Notes under the pieces: model-generated
Told to the model about the DNA's origin: nothing
Seen by the model: the letters and a program-made list of their open reading frames with translations, nothing else
Databases searched by the model: none
Position numbers and translations under genes: made by a program
Shown here: positions 16,539-23,025 of the stretch, piece after piece
How the letters are laid out: each line of letters starts with the position of its first letter
Position numbering within the stretch: position 1 is the stretch's first letter
Source: Actinomadura sp. KC216
GTDB lineage: Bacteria > Actinomycetota > Actinomycetes > Streptosporangiales > Streptosporangiaceae
Reading direction: 5' to 3'
NCBI RefSeq assembly: GCF_004348535.1
Contig: NZ_SMJX01000064.1
Span: forward strand, 1-33,975
Length of the DNA: 33,975 bases

Positions 16539-17795
16539 ATGAGCGATATTGCGGACGCCTCGCTGGCGTATGAGGGGCTCAAGCGGATCGAGTGGGCCGA
16601 TCGGAGCATGCCGGTGCTGCGCCAGATCCGGGCGCGGTTCGCCGACGAGCGTCCCCTGGACGGCCTGAAGGTCGCCGCGTGCATGCACATCACGACCGAG
16701 ACGGCGGGACTCATCCGGACGCTCCAGGCGGGCGGTGCGAGTGTCGCGCTCGCGGCGTCCAATCCGCTGTCGACGCAGGACGACACCGCGGCGGCGCTCG
16801 TCCAGGAGTACGGCGCGGAGGTGTTCGCCCGTGCGGGGATCGACCGTGAGGGCTATTACGCGCACATTCATCAGGCGTTGGAGACGGGCCCCGATCTTGT
16901 CCTGGACGACGGCTGCGACCTCGTCAACACGCTGCACATCGATCGCACGGATCTGCTTGGAACGGTCAAGGCGGGCTGCGAGCAGACGACGACCGGTGTC
17001 ATCCGGCTGCATCAGATGGCGCTCGAGGGCGCGCTCCGCTTCCCCATGGTCGCGGTGAACGACACCGACACCAAGCACATGTTCGACAACCGCTACGGCA
17101 CGGGCCAGTCGACCCTGGACGGCATCATCCGCGCGACCAACACGCTCCTGGCGGGCAAGACGGTCGTCATCGCGGGCTTCGGATTCTGTGGGCGGGGCCT
17201 GGCGGAGCGGGCTCGCGGCCTAGGGGCCCGGGTCGTCATCACCGAGATCGACCCTGTGAAGGCGCTCGATGCGGCGTTGCAGGGGTTCGCCGTCCAGCCC
17301 ATGGCCGAGGCGGCCCTGGACGGCGACGTCTTCATCACCGTCACCGGAAACCGTGACGTCGTCAACGGCGAGCACCTCGCCGTCATGAAGGACGGCGCGA
17401 TCCTTGCGAACTCGGGGCACTTCGACGTCGAGATCGACGTCCGCGCCTTGGGGGAGATGGCCGTCGAGGTGCATCGCGGGAGCCGTCCGCAGACCGACGA
17501 GTACGTCATGCCCGACGGGCGGCGTCTCGTCCTGCTGGCCGAGGGCCGCCTGGTCAACCTGGCGGCCGCGGAGGGGCACCCGGCCGCCGTGATGGACATG
17601 TCGTTCGCCGACCAGGCCCTGACGTGCGCGTGGCTGGCGACCGCCCACTCGACGCTGGCGCCGGCCGTCCACGACGTGCCGAAGGACATCGACACGGAGG
17701 TCGCCCGCCTCAAGCTGGCGTCGATGTCCATCTCCATCGACCGCCTCACCCAGGACCAGGAGGACTATCTGCACTCCTGGCGGCTCGGGTCCTAG
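16539..17795 (+). CDS. Second, archaeal/Thermotoga-type adenosylhomocysteinase-like protein
   Basis: A 418-residue SAH-hydrolase homologue clearly distinct from ahcY next door. ATG 16539 follows GGGGAG. Catalytic positions are kept: H50 (ACMHITTETA), D124 (VLDDGCD), E148, K179 and D183 (TKHMFDNRYGTGQS), and a Rossmann loop GFGFCGRG at 213-220. It lacks the long-type insertion and ends in LTQDQEDYLHSWRLGS instead of KPDHYRY, the form seen in archaea and Thermotoga. In Methanocaldococcus a related enzyme prefers S-inosylhomocysteine, so its substrate may be deaminated or otherwise different from SAH (inference). It is 3 nt upstream of an unknown gene that is probably co-translated. Origin by transfer rather than duplication is likely, given the low similarity. 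Confidence 0.9.
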   Translation: MSDIADASLAYEGLKRIEWADRSMPVLRQIRARFADERPLDGLKVAACMHITTETAGLIRTLQAGGASVALAASNPLSTQDDTAAALVQEYGAEVFARAGIDREGYYAHIHQALETGPDLVLDDGCDLVNTLHIDRTDLLGTVKAGCEQTTTGVIRLHQMALEGALRFPMVAVNDTDTKHMFDNRYGTGQSTLDGIIRATNTLLAGKTVVIAGFGFCGRGLAERARGLGARVVITEIDPVKALDAALQGFAVQPMAEAALDGDVFITVTGNRDVVNGEHLAVMKDGAILANSGHFDVEIDVRALGEMAVEVHRGSRPQTDEYVMPDGRRLVLLAEGRLVNLAAAEGHPAAVMDMSFADQALTCAWLATAHSTLAPAVHDVPKDIDTEVARLKLASMSISIDRLTQDQEDYLHSWRLGS

Positions 17796-17798
17796 CCC

Positions 17799-18377
17799 GT
17801 GCCGTCCGGGACGTATCTGCACACGGGCGAGGGCCTGGAGGAGCGCTTCCAGTGCGCGCCGGGCCCTGGGGGCTGGCGCTACACGTCCCAGCGGCCGGAC
17901 GGCGTCCGTACGGATCTGGTCGTGGACGCACGGTGGCGCCAGATCCGCGTCGAACTCGTCACCTCAACGTGGTGGGTGCGGGGCGGTGTCACCGGCCCCG
18001 AGGTCGCGTGGGTGCGCGCGGCGGGAGAGACGGGCACCGAACACGCCGAACGGGCGTCCGGCTTCATAGCCGAGTCGCCCGGTTTCCTCGTCGCGGTCGC
18101 CCGCTCGTTGGAATTGGACGAGACGGCGCAGGCCGACGTCCGTCTCGTCCAGTTGAGCGGTACGTCCCTCTCGCCGCTCACGACCCTCTGGCGCTGGCGG
18201 CGAGCGGGAACGTCCGTCTACGAAACCGAAACGGAACCGCTGCCGGTCTCGCAGTACGAGGTCACGGATCTCTCTACAGGGGAGGTGGAAACCGTCCACC
18301 TGGCGGGCGACGTCGTTCTCGCCGCCCCTGGGGTCGAGCTAACCGACCTGGAGTCGCCGCCCAACCTGTTGGGCTAG
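17799..18377 (+). CDS. Unknown 192-residue protein coupled to the second SAH hydrolase
   Basis: Not recognised. GTG 17799 starts 3 nt after the stop of the archaeal-type SAH hydrolase gene with no Shine-Dalgarno of its own, so translation probably depends on the upstream gene. The chain has no membrane helix, signal peptide or obvious motif. It opens with SGTYLHTGEGLEERFQC, contains WRYTSQRPDGVRTDLVVDARWRQIRVEL and STWWVRGG, and alternates polar and hydrophobic residues like a beta-rich barrel or sandwich. A weak impression of the putative glycolipid-binding (DUF1089-like) fold could not be confirmed. It ends 8 nt short of a convergent gene. A role linked to SAH-type metabolism is inferred only from position. 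Confidence 0.75.
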   Translation: MPSGTYLHTGEGLEERFQCAPGPGGWRYTSQRPDGVRTDLVVDARWRQIRVELVTSTWWVRGGVTGPEVAWVRAAGETGTEHAERASGFIAESPGFLVAVARSLELDETAQADVRLVQLSGTSLSPLTTLWRWRRAGTSVYETETEPLPVSQYEVTDLSTGEVETVHLAGDVVLAAPGVELTDLESPPNLLG

Positions 18378-18385
18378 CCGGGCCG

Positions 18386-19012
18386 TCACCGGAGGGTCGA
18401 GGCAAAGGCCACAAGGACGTGCTGGCCGCGTTCCAGAGGGACGATCGAGGACGCGACCCAGCCGGGCACGGCGACATGGGCGCCGGGCGTGGGACGGACC
18501 ACGAGGTGGCGTCCCCACGGCTGTCCCGGCATGGCTGCGCGTGGGAAACCGGTCCGGGGGTCTGCCAGGGCGATGGCGCCCGAACCGGTGGGTGCGTGGG
18601 CGGGGCCGGCGTCCAGCACCCACCAGGCGACGAGGTCGGCGGCGTGCCTGGCGGCCGGGCGGTCGTAGCCGTGCCGCCAGACCTGCACGTCGATCGCGAC
18701 GCCGCCGAGAGGGGGAGCGAGGCCGGGGCCGTGGGCGTCCGCGAGCGCGTCGAACGAGCGGTGGAAACACGCGGCCAGCGCCTCCAGGTCGGTGATGATC
18801 TCGCCGGGCGGCAGGGCCTCCAGCGCGGGCCCTTCGGGCCCGATCTCGGCGGCGGACGGGGACAGCAGCCCCGCCGGGTCGAGCGTCGCGAAGGCGACGG
18901 GCGTCCCCCAGTGCTGCCGGACCGGCGACCCGGCGGTGCCGCAGCCGCGCCGGGCATGGCCGGACGACGGGACCGGCGAGGGGACGGGGAGCGGGGTGGT
19001 GGTGATCGTCAT
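18386..19012 (-). CDS. Degenerate relative of the adjacent 2OG-Fe(II) oxygenase (probable pseudoenzyme)
   Basis: A 208-residue protein whose ATG overlaps the stop of the upstream oxygenase gene in ATGA. The N-terminal about 65 residues are Pro/Ser/Thr-rich and look disordered. The C-terminal half can be aligned by eye with the oxygenase: ALADPRTGFPRAAMPG matches LRLLDPRPAAVQR, and PGAHVAVPGWVASSIVP matches PGRMIAFPGWQAHWMRA. At the metal positions it differs: the proximal motif H-T-R-H-D becomes A-A-R-H-A, the distal AHW becomes ASS, and the arginine that would bind 2-oxoglutarate is not kept. It therefore looks like a double-stranded beta-helix fold without catalysis, possibly a binding or regulatory partner. 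The alignment is mine and short, so homology needs profile confirmation. Confidence 0.7.
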   Translation of the reverse strand: MTITTTPLPVPSPVPSSGHARRGCGTAGSPVRQHWGTPVAFATLDPAGLLSPSAAEIGPEGPALEALPPGEIITDLEALAACFHRSFDALADAHGPGLAPPLGGVAIDVQVWRHGYDRPAARHAADLVAWWVLDAGPAHAPTGSGAIALADPRTGFPRAAMPGQPWGRHLVVRPTPGAHVAVPGWVASSIVPLERGQHVLVAFASTLR

Positions 19013-19698
19013 GAGACTCGGCTCCAGCGTTCGTGGTAGGCGATGTTCCAGGCGATCGCGATCCGCAGCCGGGAGTCGGCGGCGGTCGCCCTCATCCAGT
19101 GGGCCTGCCAGCCAGGGAAGGCGATCATCCGGCCGGGGACCGGGATGTGGCCGACGGGTCCGGGAGAGGAGGTCCGCTGCACGGCGGCAGGACGCGGATC
19201 GAGCAGCCGCAGGTATCCGGCGTCGCTGTCGCCGCTCGGGTCCGCGTCGACGGACAGGAGGCCCGACCAGGCCGAGTCGTGGCGGGTGTGCGGGCGCAGC
19301 GGGTCACCGGGGCGGCAGACCAGCGCCCACGCCTCGATGCTGACGTCGTCATCGCGGATCTCGTCGGCCGCCTCGCCCAGCACCGCGCGGGCCAGCGCGT
19401 CGCCCGCGATGCCGATCTGGCGCCGCAGCCAGTCGATCGAGGGGTGCCGCCAGGTCAGCATGGTCTGGGACGACGCGATCGGGCGGGCGCGGCCCGCGGC
19501 GGCGGCCTGCCGGTCGGCGTCCTCCGCCTCAAGGACGAGCTCCTTCAGGTGCGGGAGATGCTCGGCGGCGCCGGTGCAGTCGGCCTGGTAGACGGGCGTC
19601 CGCCACATCTGCAGGACGAGCCGTTCCGCGAGGTCGGCGCTGCCCGTGCCGACGTCGGTGTCGATGAGCGTGTCCTCGGCATTTCTGGTCTCGGTCAC
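19009..19698 (-). CDS. 2-oxoglutarate/Fe(II)-dependent oxygenase-like protein
   Basis: A 229-residue protein from GTG 19698, with AAGGAG 7 nt upstream. The C-terminal half is a double-stranded beta-helix of the putative 2OG-Fe(II) oxygenase type (TIGR02466/PF13759-like): RPHTRHDSAWSGLLSVD supplies candidate iron ligands H137, H140 and D141; AGYLRLLDPRP follows as the conserved LDPR strand; FPGWQAHWMRA gives the distal H200; and SRLRIAIAWNI gives R210/R212 to bind 2-oxoglutarate. The N-terminal half is helical. The substrate is unknown. It lies in a coupled run: a possible small ORF overlaps its start (GTGA), and its stop overlaps the next gene (ATGA). Bacterioferritin lies upstream on the same strand, which could supply or buffer the iron it needs. 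Confidence 0.82.
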   Translation of the reverse strand: MTETRNAEDTLIDTDVGTGSADLAERLVLQMWRTPVYQADCTGAAEHLPHLKELVLEAEDADRQAAAAGRARPIASSQTMLTWRHPSIDWLRRQIGIAGDALARAVLGEAADEIRDDDVSIEAWALVCRPGDPLRPHTRHDSAWSGLLSVDADPSGDSDAGYLRLLDPRPAAVQRTSSPGPVGHIPVPGRMIAFPGWQAHWMRATAADSRLRIAIAWNIAYHERWSRVS

Positions 19699-19814
19699 GG
19701 TCGTGCTCCTTGGTTGGTCCGGTCGGGCGGTGTAGGGCGCGCACCGGGCCGCCGGGGTCGTCCGATCCAGCTGGAAGCGACCCTCGGCGCCCGGTACGCG
19801 CGTGGGGTGGTCAT
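19695..19814 (-). CDS. Possible 39-residue ORF overlapping the oxygenase start
   Basis: A small ORF from ATG 19814 begins MTTPRAYRAPRVASSWIGRP and ends in a TGA that shares GTGA with the oxygenase start. The peptide is strongly basic, with many Arg and Pro and a single Trp. Third-codon G+C is only about 72 percent, lower than expected for genes here, and no clear Shine-Dalgarno precedes the ATG. It starts 39 nt after the bacterioferritin stop with no terminator between. It may be a translated leader, a substrate peptide for the oxygenase, or a chance frame. Confidence 0.3.
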   Translation of the reverse strand: MTTPRAYRAPRVASSWIGRPRRPGARPTPPDRTNQGARP

Positions 19815-19853
19815 GGCGAATGTTGGCTCGGGCGGGTTGGCGGGTCAGGGGGG

Positions 19854-20351
19854 TCAGACGGGTTCGGTGAAGTCCTCACCAGGCGCGTCGGTGAGACGCT
19901 GCAGGTAGTTCTGCTCACCGAGGGAGTCGAGGAGGCCCAGCTCGGTCTCCAGGTAGTCGATGTGCTCTTCCTCGTCGGCGAGGATCTCCTCGAAGATCCG
20001 GGCGGACGTGATGTCACCGCGCTCGCGCATCAGCGCGATGGCGGGACGCACCCGGCCCACGACCTCCATCTCCAGGGCGAGGTCCGCCCTGAGCTGCGCG
20101 GGGACGTTCTGCCCGATGCGCAGCGGGTTGAGCTCCTGGTAGTTCGGGGTTCCCTCCAGGAAAAGGATCCGTTCGGTGAGCCGCGACGCGTGCTCGCGCT
20201 CTTCGTGGGCTTCCTCGCGTGACTTCTTGGCGAGCCGTACGTAGCCCCAGTCCTGCTGCATCTTCGCATGCAGGAAGAACTGGTTGACCGCCGTGAGTTC
20301 CGAGGTGAGCTGCTCGTTGAGCAGCCCGATGATCTCTCTGTCACCTTCCAT
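19854..20351 (-). CDS. bfr: Bacterioferritin with intact ferroxidase site but no haem-ligand Met52
   Basis: A 165-residue four-helix iron-storage protein of normal length that assembles into 24-mer cages and oxidises Fe(II). All six di-iron ligands are in register with E. coli Bfr: E18, E51, H54, E94, E127 and H130. The N-terminus (GDREIIGLLNEQLTSELTAVNQFFLHAKM) and RILFLEGTPNYQ are typical. At residue 52, where Met from each of two subunits binds haem b, the codon at 20198-20196 is CGC, giving Arg (HEEREHASR instead of DEMRHA). Haem binding at the two-fold site is therefore not expected. No bacterioferritin-associated ferredoxin gene is adjacent. The start ATG 20351 has no clear Shine-Dalgarno. 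Two iron-box-like sites lie about 300 bp upstream. The next minus-strand gene begins 39 nt or less downstream. Confidence 0.93.
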   Translation of the reverse strand: MEGDREIIGLLNEQLTSELTAVNQFFLHAKMQQDWGYVRLAKKSREEAHEEREHASRLTERILFLEGTPNYQELNPLRIGQNVPAQLRADLALEMEVVGRVRPAIALMRERGDITSARIFEEILADEEEHIDYLETELGLLDSLGEQNYLQRLTDAPGEDFTEPV

Positions 20352-20381
20352 GGCGTTTACGCTGACATGGCCGCCGGACCC

Positions 20382-20422
20382 CTGCCAGCGTAGAAAATTC
20401 GACTTTAATTTCCTTCTGGCAG
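20382..20422. repeat. AT-rich inverted repeat in the bfr leader
   Basis: CTGCCAG (20382-20388) and CTGGCAG (20416-20422) flank an unusually AT-rich 27-bp core just upstream of bfr. It could be an RNA hairpin in the 5' leader or a protein site. The rest of 20352-20824 contains no supportable gene: the iron boxes, a promoter and a terminator are listed separately, and the minus frame at 20428-20625 has no cysteine motif. Confidence 0.4.
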
Positions 20423-20629
20423 CGAATTCATTGCGCCACCTGCGAAGATCGGCTTGCGCGCTCCTGGGCGGAGATCCAGGAGGTCAGCGCTGCCGAGACT
20501 CTCGGCGGGAACGGCGGGTGGCCGATATCGGACTGAGGGGACGGATCAGTCCGCAGGTCATTGCGCCTGCCGTACGGTATTCGTTGACCGCCCGGCGGTG
20601 GCGCCTTCAGCAGTGTGAAAATCATGCCT

Positions 20630-20658
20630 TTAATAGAACGGCGGCCAAGCCATTCTAA
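20630..20658 (-). promoter_or_regulatory. Predicted distal promoter for bfr
   Basis: On the minus strand TTAGAA (20658-20653) and TATTAA (20635-20630) are separated by 17 bp. The -35 touches the first iron box. The leader would be about 270 nt. A nearer start, from a TACGCT around 20394-20389, is also possible. Confidence 0.45.
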
Positions 20659-20694
20659 GGATTGCCTATCCTAAATTAGGATAGCCTTCCCTAA
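20656..20694. promoter_or_regulatory. Two tandem DtxR/IdeR-type iron boxes
   Basis: Two 19-bp sites with their centres 20 bp apart: TAAGGATTGCCTATCCTAA (20656-20674) and TTAGGATAGCCTTCCCTAA (20676-20694). Each matches 16 of 19 positions of the consensus TWAGGTTAGSCTAACCTWA. Between them CTATCCTAAATTAGGATAG (20666-20684) is a perfect palindrome. DtxR/IdeR/DmdR regulators bind such sites with Fe(II). The nearest suitable target is bfr on the minus strand; in M. tuberculosis IdeR activates bfrA through tandem boxes. Confidence 0.78.
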
Positions 20695-20778
20695 GCATTT
20701 GAGAATTGCCGAGGAAAGGGAATGCGGTGTGACCGCCGGATTCTTCGGCGACCTTTGATGGCCATGCTTCGGCCGTAG

Positions 20779-20811
20779 CCGTTCCCGGGTCCGCAGCGGA
20801 CCCGGCAACGG
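20779..20811 (-). terminator. Hairpin terminator after the RDD-family gene
   Basis: A near-perfect inverted repeat (20779-20791 with 20799-20811, one mismatch) starts 14 bp after the RDD gene stop on the minus strand. It lacks a U-tract, which is common for actinomycete terminators, and separates the RDD unit from bfr. Confidence 0.6.
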
Positions 20812-20824
20812 AGAGGCGGCCCGG

Positions 20825-21955
20825 TCAGCGTCCGGGCGGATACAAGCCGTGTGGCGGAGGCCCGGCCGGCCCGTGCGGCGGAGGCCCGGCGTGCCGGTGC
20901 GGCGGCGCGGCCTCAGGAGGCGGATACGGGCCGCCCGGCCCCGGTCCGGCGGCCGGGTAGCCCCCCGGCGGATACGGGCCCTGAGCGGGCGGACGAGGGG
21001 CGTTCAGGACGTTCTGGTACGGCCCCGCGCCGTAGTTGGGCGGCGGAAGGAACTGCGGCTGCCCCGCCCCGGGGGCGCTGAACGGCGGCGGCGCAGGAGG
21101 GCCCTGCCGGGGCGGGCCGGGCGGCGGGCCCCCGGCCATCGCCATGGCCGGAGCGGGCTGCGGTGCCCAGGCCGTCCAGCCGAGGCGCTGCATGCGGCGG
21201 GCGCGGCGCTGCGCGAGCCGCTGCTCCTCGCGGTGGCGGCGCTCGGCGAGGACGGCCGACAGCAGGATCTCCGGCCGGACGCCGGGCGGCGGGGGCGGGC
21301 TCACCACCGCGACGACCTCCGACGCGATGCGCTGCCCCAGCGAGTCGCGGACCTCCGGCAGCAGCTCCCAGAAGCGCGACAGGTACTGCCGGGCCGTCAT
21401 CGCCAGCTCGTCCGACAGCTGCGACAGCTCCAGGGAGCGGCCCCACCAGGCGAGCTGCGGCGGCATCACGGCGACGGGACCGAAGAACGCCGACGTCGGC
21501 ACCCGCTCCTGGATGACGATCGTCCCGGCGAACAGGTCGCCCAGCCGCTTGCCCCGCCGGTTGCAGAACGAGGTGATGAGCGCGGGCGAGCCGTAGAACG
21601 TCCAGAACTCGATGAAGCCCGCCAGCGCGCGCACGAGGGCCTGCCGGAAGCGGATCGGCCCGCCGTCGTCGGCGACGACGCGCAGGCCCACGGCCATCTT
21701 GCCCAGCGTCCGCCCGCGCGACAGCGTCTCGGACGCGCACGGATACCCGACGAGGATGGCCACGACCGCGAGGAGCGTCAGCCCGATCGTCCACGCCTCG
21801 TCCGCGACGAGCGACGTCATCGCGGTGAAGTAGATGGCGATGTTCAGCAGCACCATCTGGAAGATCAGGTCGAGCAGTATGGCGCAGCCACGGCTGGCCA
21901 GGCGCGCGACCCTGATGTCGAGCGCGACGGCCTCGCCGGTGACGAGTTCGGCCAT
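20825..21955 (-). CDS. RDD-family membrane protein with Pro/Gly-rich tail
   Basis: A 376-residue protein. ATG 21955 is chosen because GGAGG lies 8 nt upstream; the frame extends to a TTG at 21970, but that would place the Shine-Dalgarno inside the gene. The RDD domain (about 10-150) has MAELVTGEAVALDIRVARLASRGCAILLDL with R22 and D29, about three hydrophobic helices (24-42, 55-73, 108-128), TLGKMAVGLRVV, and GKRLGDLFAGTIVI. A helical middle follows (RRHREEQRLAQRRARRMQRL), and then about 110 residues of PPG/GPP low complexity. It is the standard neighbour, divergently transcribed, of the SpoIIM-like gene in actinobacteria (Rv3694c/Rv3695 order in M. tuberculosis). The transported substrate, if any, is unknown. 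Confidence 0.88.
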   Translation of the reverse strand: MAELVTGEAVALDIRVARLASRGCAILLDLIFQMVLLNIAIYFTAMTSLVADEAWTIGLTLLAVVAILVGYPCASETLSRGRTLGKMAVGLRVVADDGGPIRFRQALVRALAGFIEFWTFYGSPALITSFCNRRGKRLGDLFAGTIVIQERVPTSAFFGPVAVMPPQLAWWGRSLELSQLSDELAMTARQYLSRFWELLPEVRDSLGQRIASEVVAVVSPPPPPGVRPEILLSAVLAERRHREEQRLAQRRARRMQRLGWTAWAPQPAPAMAMAGGPPPGPPRQGPPAPPPFSAPGAGQPQFLPPPNYGAGPYQNVLNAPRPPAQGPYPPGGYPAAGPGPGGPYPPPEAAPPHRHAGPPPHGPAGPPPHGLYPPGR

Positions 21956-21991
21956 GTCCTGATCCTCCAATGGGCTGGGGTCCGGTCCATT

Positions 21992-22022
21992 TTGCCGGTT
22001 GGACGGAGCGAGGCGTTAGTCT
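21992..22022 (+). promoter_or_regulatory. Predicted promoter for a leaderless SpoIIM-like mRNA
   Basis: TTGCCG (21992-21997) and TAGTCT (22017-22022) are 19 bp apart. The GTG start at 22030 falls 8 nt after the -10, where transcription should begin, and there is no Shine-Dalgarno. Confidence 0.5.
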
Positions 22023-22029
22023 CCCTCGG

Positions 22030-23025
22030 GTGGACGTCGACGCCTATGTGGCCGCGCACAACGCCGACTGGCAGCGCCTGGAGTGGCTCATCAACCGCGG
22101 CCGCAGGCTGACCGGCGCAGAAGCCGACGAACTGGTCGAGCTCTACCAGCGGACCGCTACGCACCTGTCGGTCGTCCGTTCAAGCTCCCCCGATCCTCAG
22201 CTCGTAGGCCGGTTGTCGTCCCTCGTGGCCCGAGCCAGGGCCGCCGTGGCCGGTGCCCAAGCCCCGCTCTGGCGGGACGTTACCCGCTTTGCGACGGTGT
22301 CGTTCCCGGCTGCCGCGTACAGGATGAAGTGGTGGTGGCTCGGCAACGCCTTCCTGGGCAACCTGCTCGCCCTGGCTCTGGCGATCTGGGTCGTGCACAG
22401 CCCGGACGTACAGGCGAGCATCGCACCGCCGGACGAGATCCGTGAACTCGTCGAGCACGACTTCGCGAACTACTACACCGAGCATTCGGCGTCGTCGTTC
22501 GCGTTCCAGGTATGGGTCAACAACGCGTGGGTCTCGGCGGTCGCGCTGATATTCGGCATCATGCTCGGCATCCCCACCGTGTACGTCCTGCTGCTGAACC
22601 AGATCAACCTCGGCCTGACCGGCGGGCTGATGTTCGCCTACGGCAAGGGCGACGTGTTCTTCGGGCTGATCCTCCCGCACGGCCTCCTGGAACTCACCGC
22701 CGTCTACCTGGCCTGCGCCGGCGGCCTCAAACTCGGCTGGACGGTCATCGACCCGGGCCGCCGCCGCCGCGGCCAGGCCCTCGCCGAGGAGGGCCGCGCC
22801 GCCGTCAGCATCGCGATCGGCCTGATCGCCGTCCTGCTCGTGTCCGGCCTCATCGAGGGCTTCGTCACCGGCTGGGTGCACACCACCTGGCTGCGCATCT
22901 CCATCGGCGTCGTCGCCGAGGTCGCCTTCCTCGCCTACGTGATCGTCCTGGGCCGCCGCGCCACCCGCCAAGGCGAAACCGGCGACGCCGACCTCCGCCC
23001 CGACATGGCCCCCGTCTCCGGCTAG
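22030..23025 (+). CDS. Stage II sporulation protein M-like membrane protein
   Basis: A 331-residue integral membrane protein. GTG 22030 gives the family N-terminus MDVDAYVAAHNADWQRLEWLINRGRRLTGAEADELVELYQR. The N-terminal about 90 residues are a soluble helical domain. Then come about five or six membrane helices, including WWWLGNAFLGNLLALALAIWVV, VSAVALIFGIMLGIPTVYVLLLNQINLG and FFGLILPHGLLELTAVYLACAGGLKLGW; the GLILPHGxxEL stretch is the SpoIIM signature. In Bacillus, SpoIIM acts with SpoIID/P in engulfment, but actinobacterial members are genome-context partners of MoxR/DUF58 and their role is unknown. The stop shares CTAG with the convergent DUF58 gene. Confidence 0.88.
   Translation: MDVDAYVAAHNADWQRLEWLINRGRRLTGAEADELVELYQRTATHLSVVRSSSPDPQLVGRLSSLVARARAAVAGAQAPLWRDVTRFATVSFPAAAYRMKWWWLGNAFLGNLLALALAIWVVHSPDVQASIAPPDEIRELVEHDFANYYTEHSASSFAFQVWVNNAWVSAVALIFGIMLGIPTVYVLLLNQINLGLTGGLMFAYGKGDVFFGLILPHGLLELTAVYLACAGGLKLGWTVIDPGRRRRGQALAEEGRAAVSIAIGLIAVLLVSGLIEGFVTGWVHTTWLRISIGVVAEVAFLAYVIVLGRRATRQGETGDADLRPDMAPVSG

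Noticed and set aside
20428..20625. Minus-strand 65-codon frame upstream of bfr as a bacterioferritin-associated ferredoxin
   Set aside because: It has no cysteine at all, whereas Bfd needs four for its [2Fe-2S] cluster.
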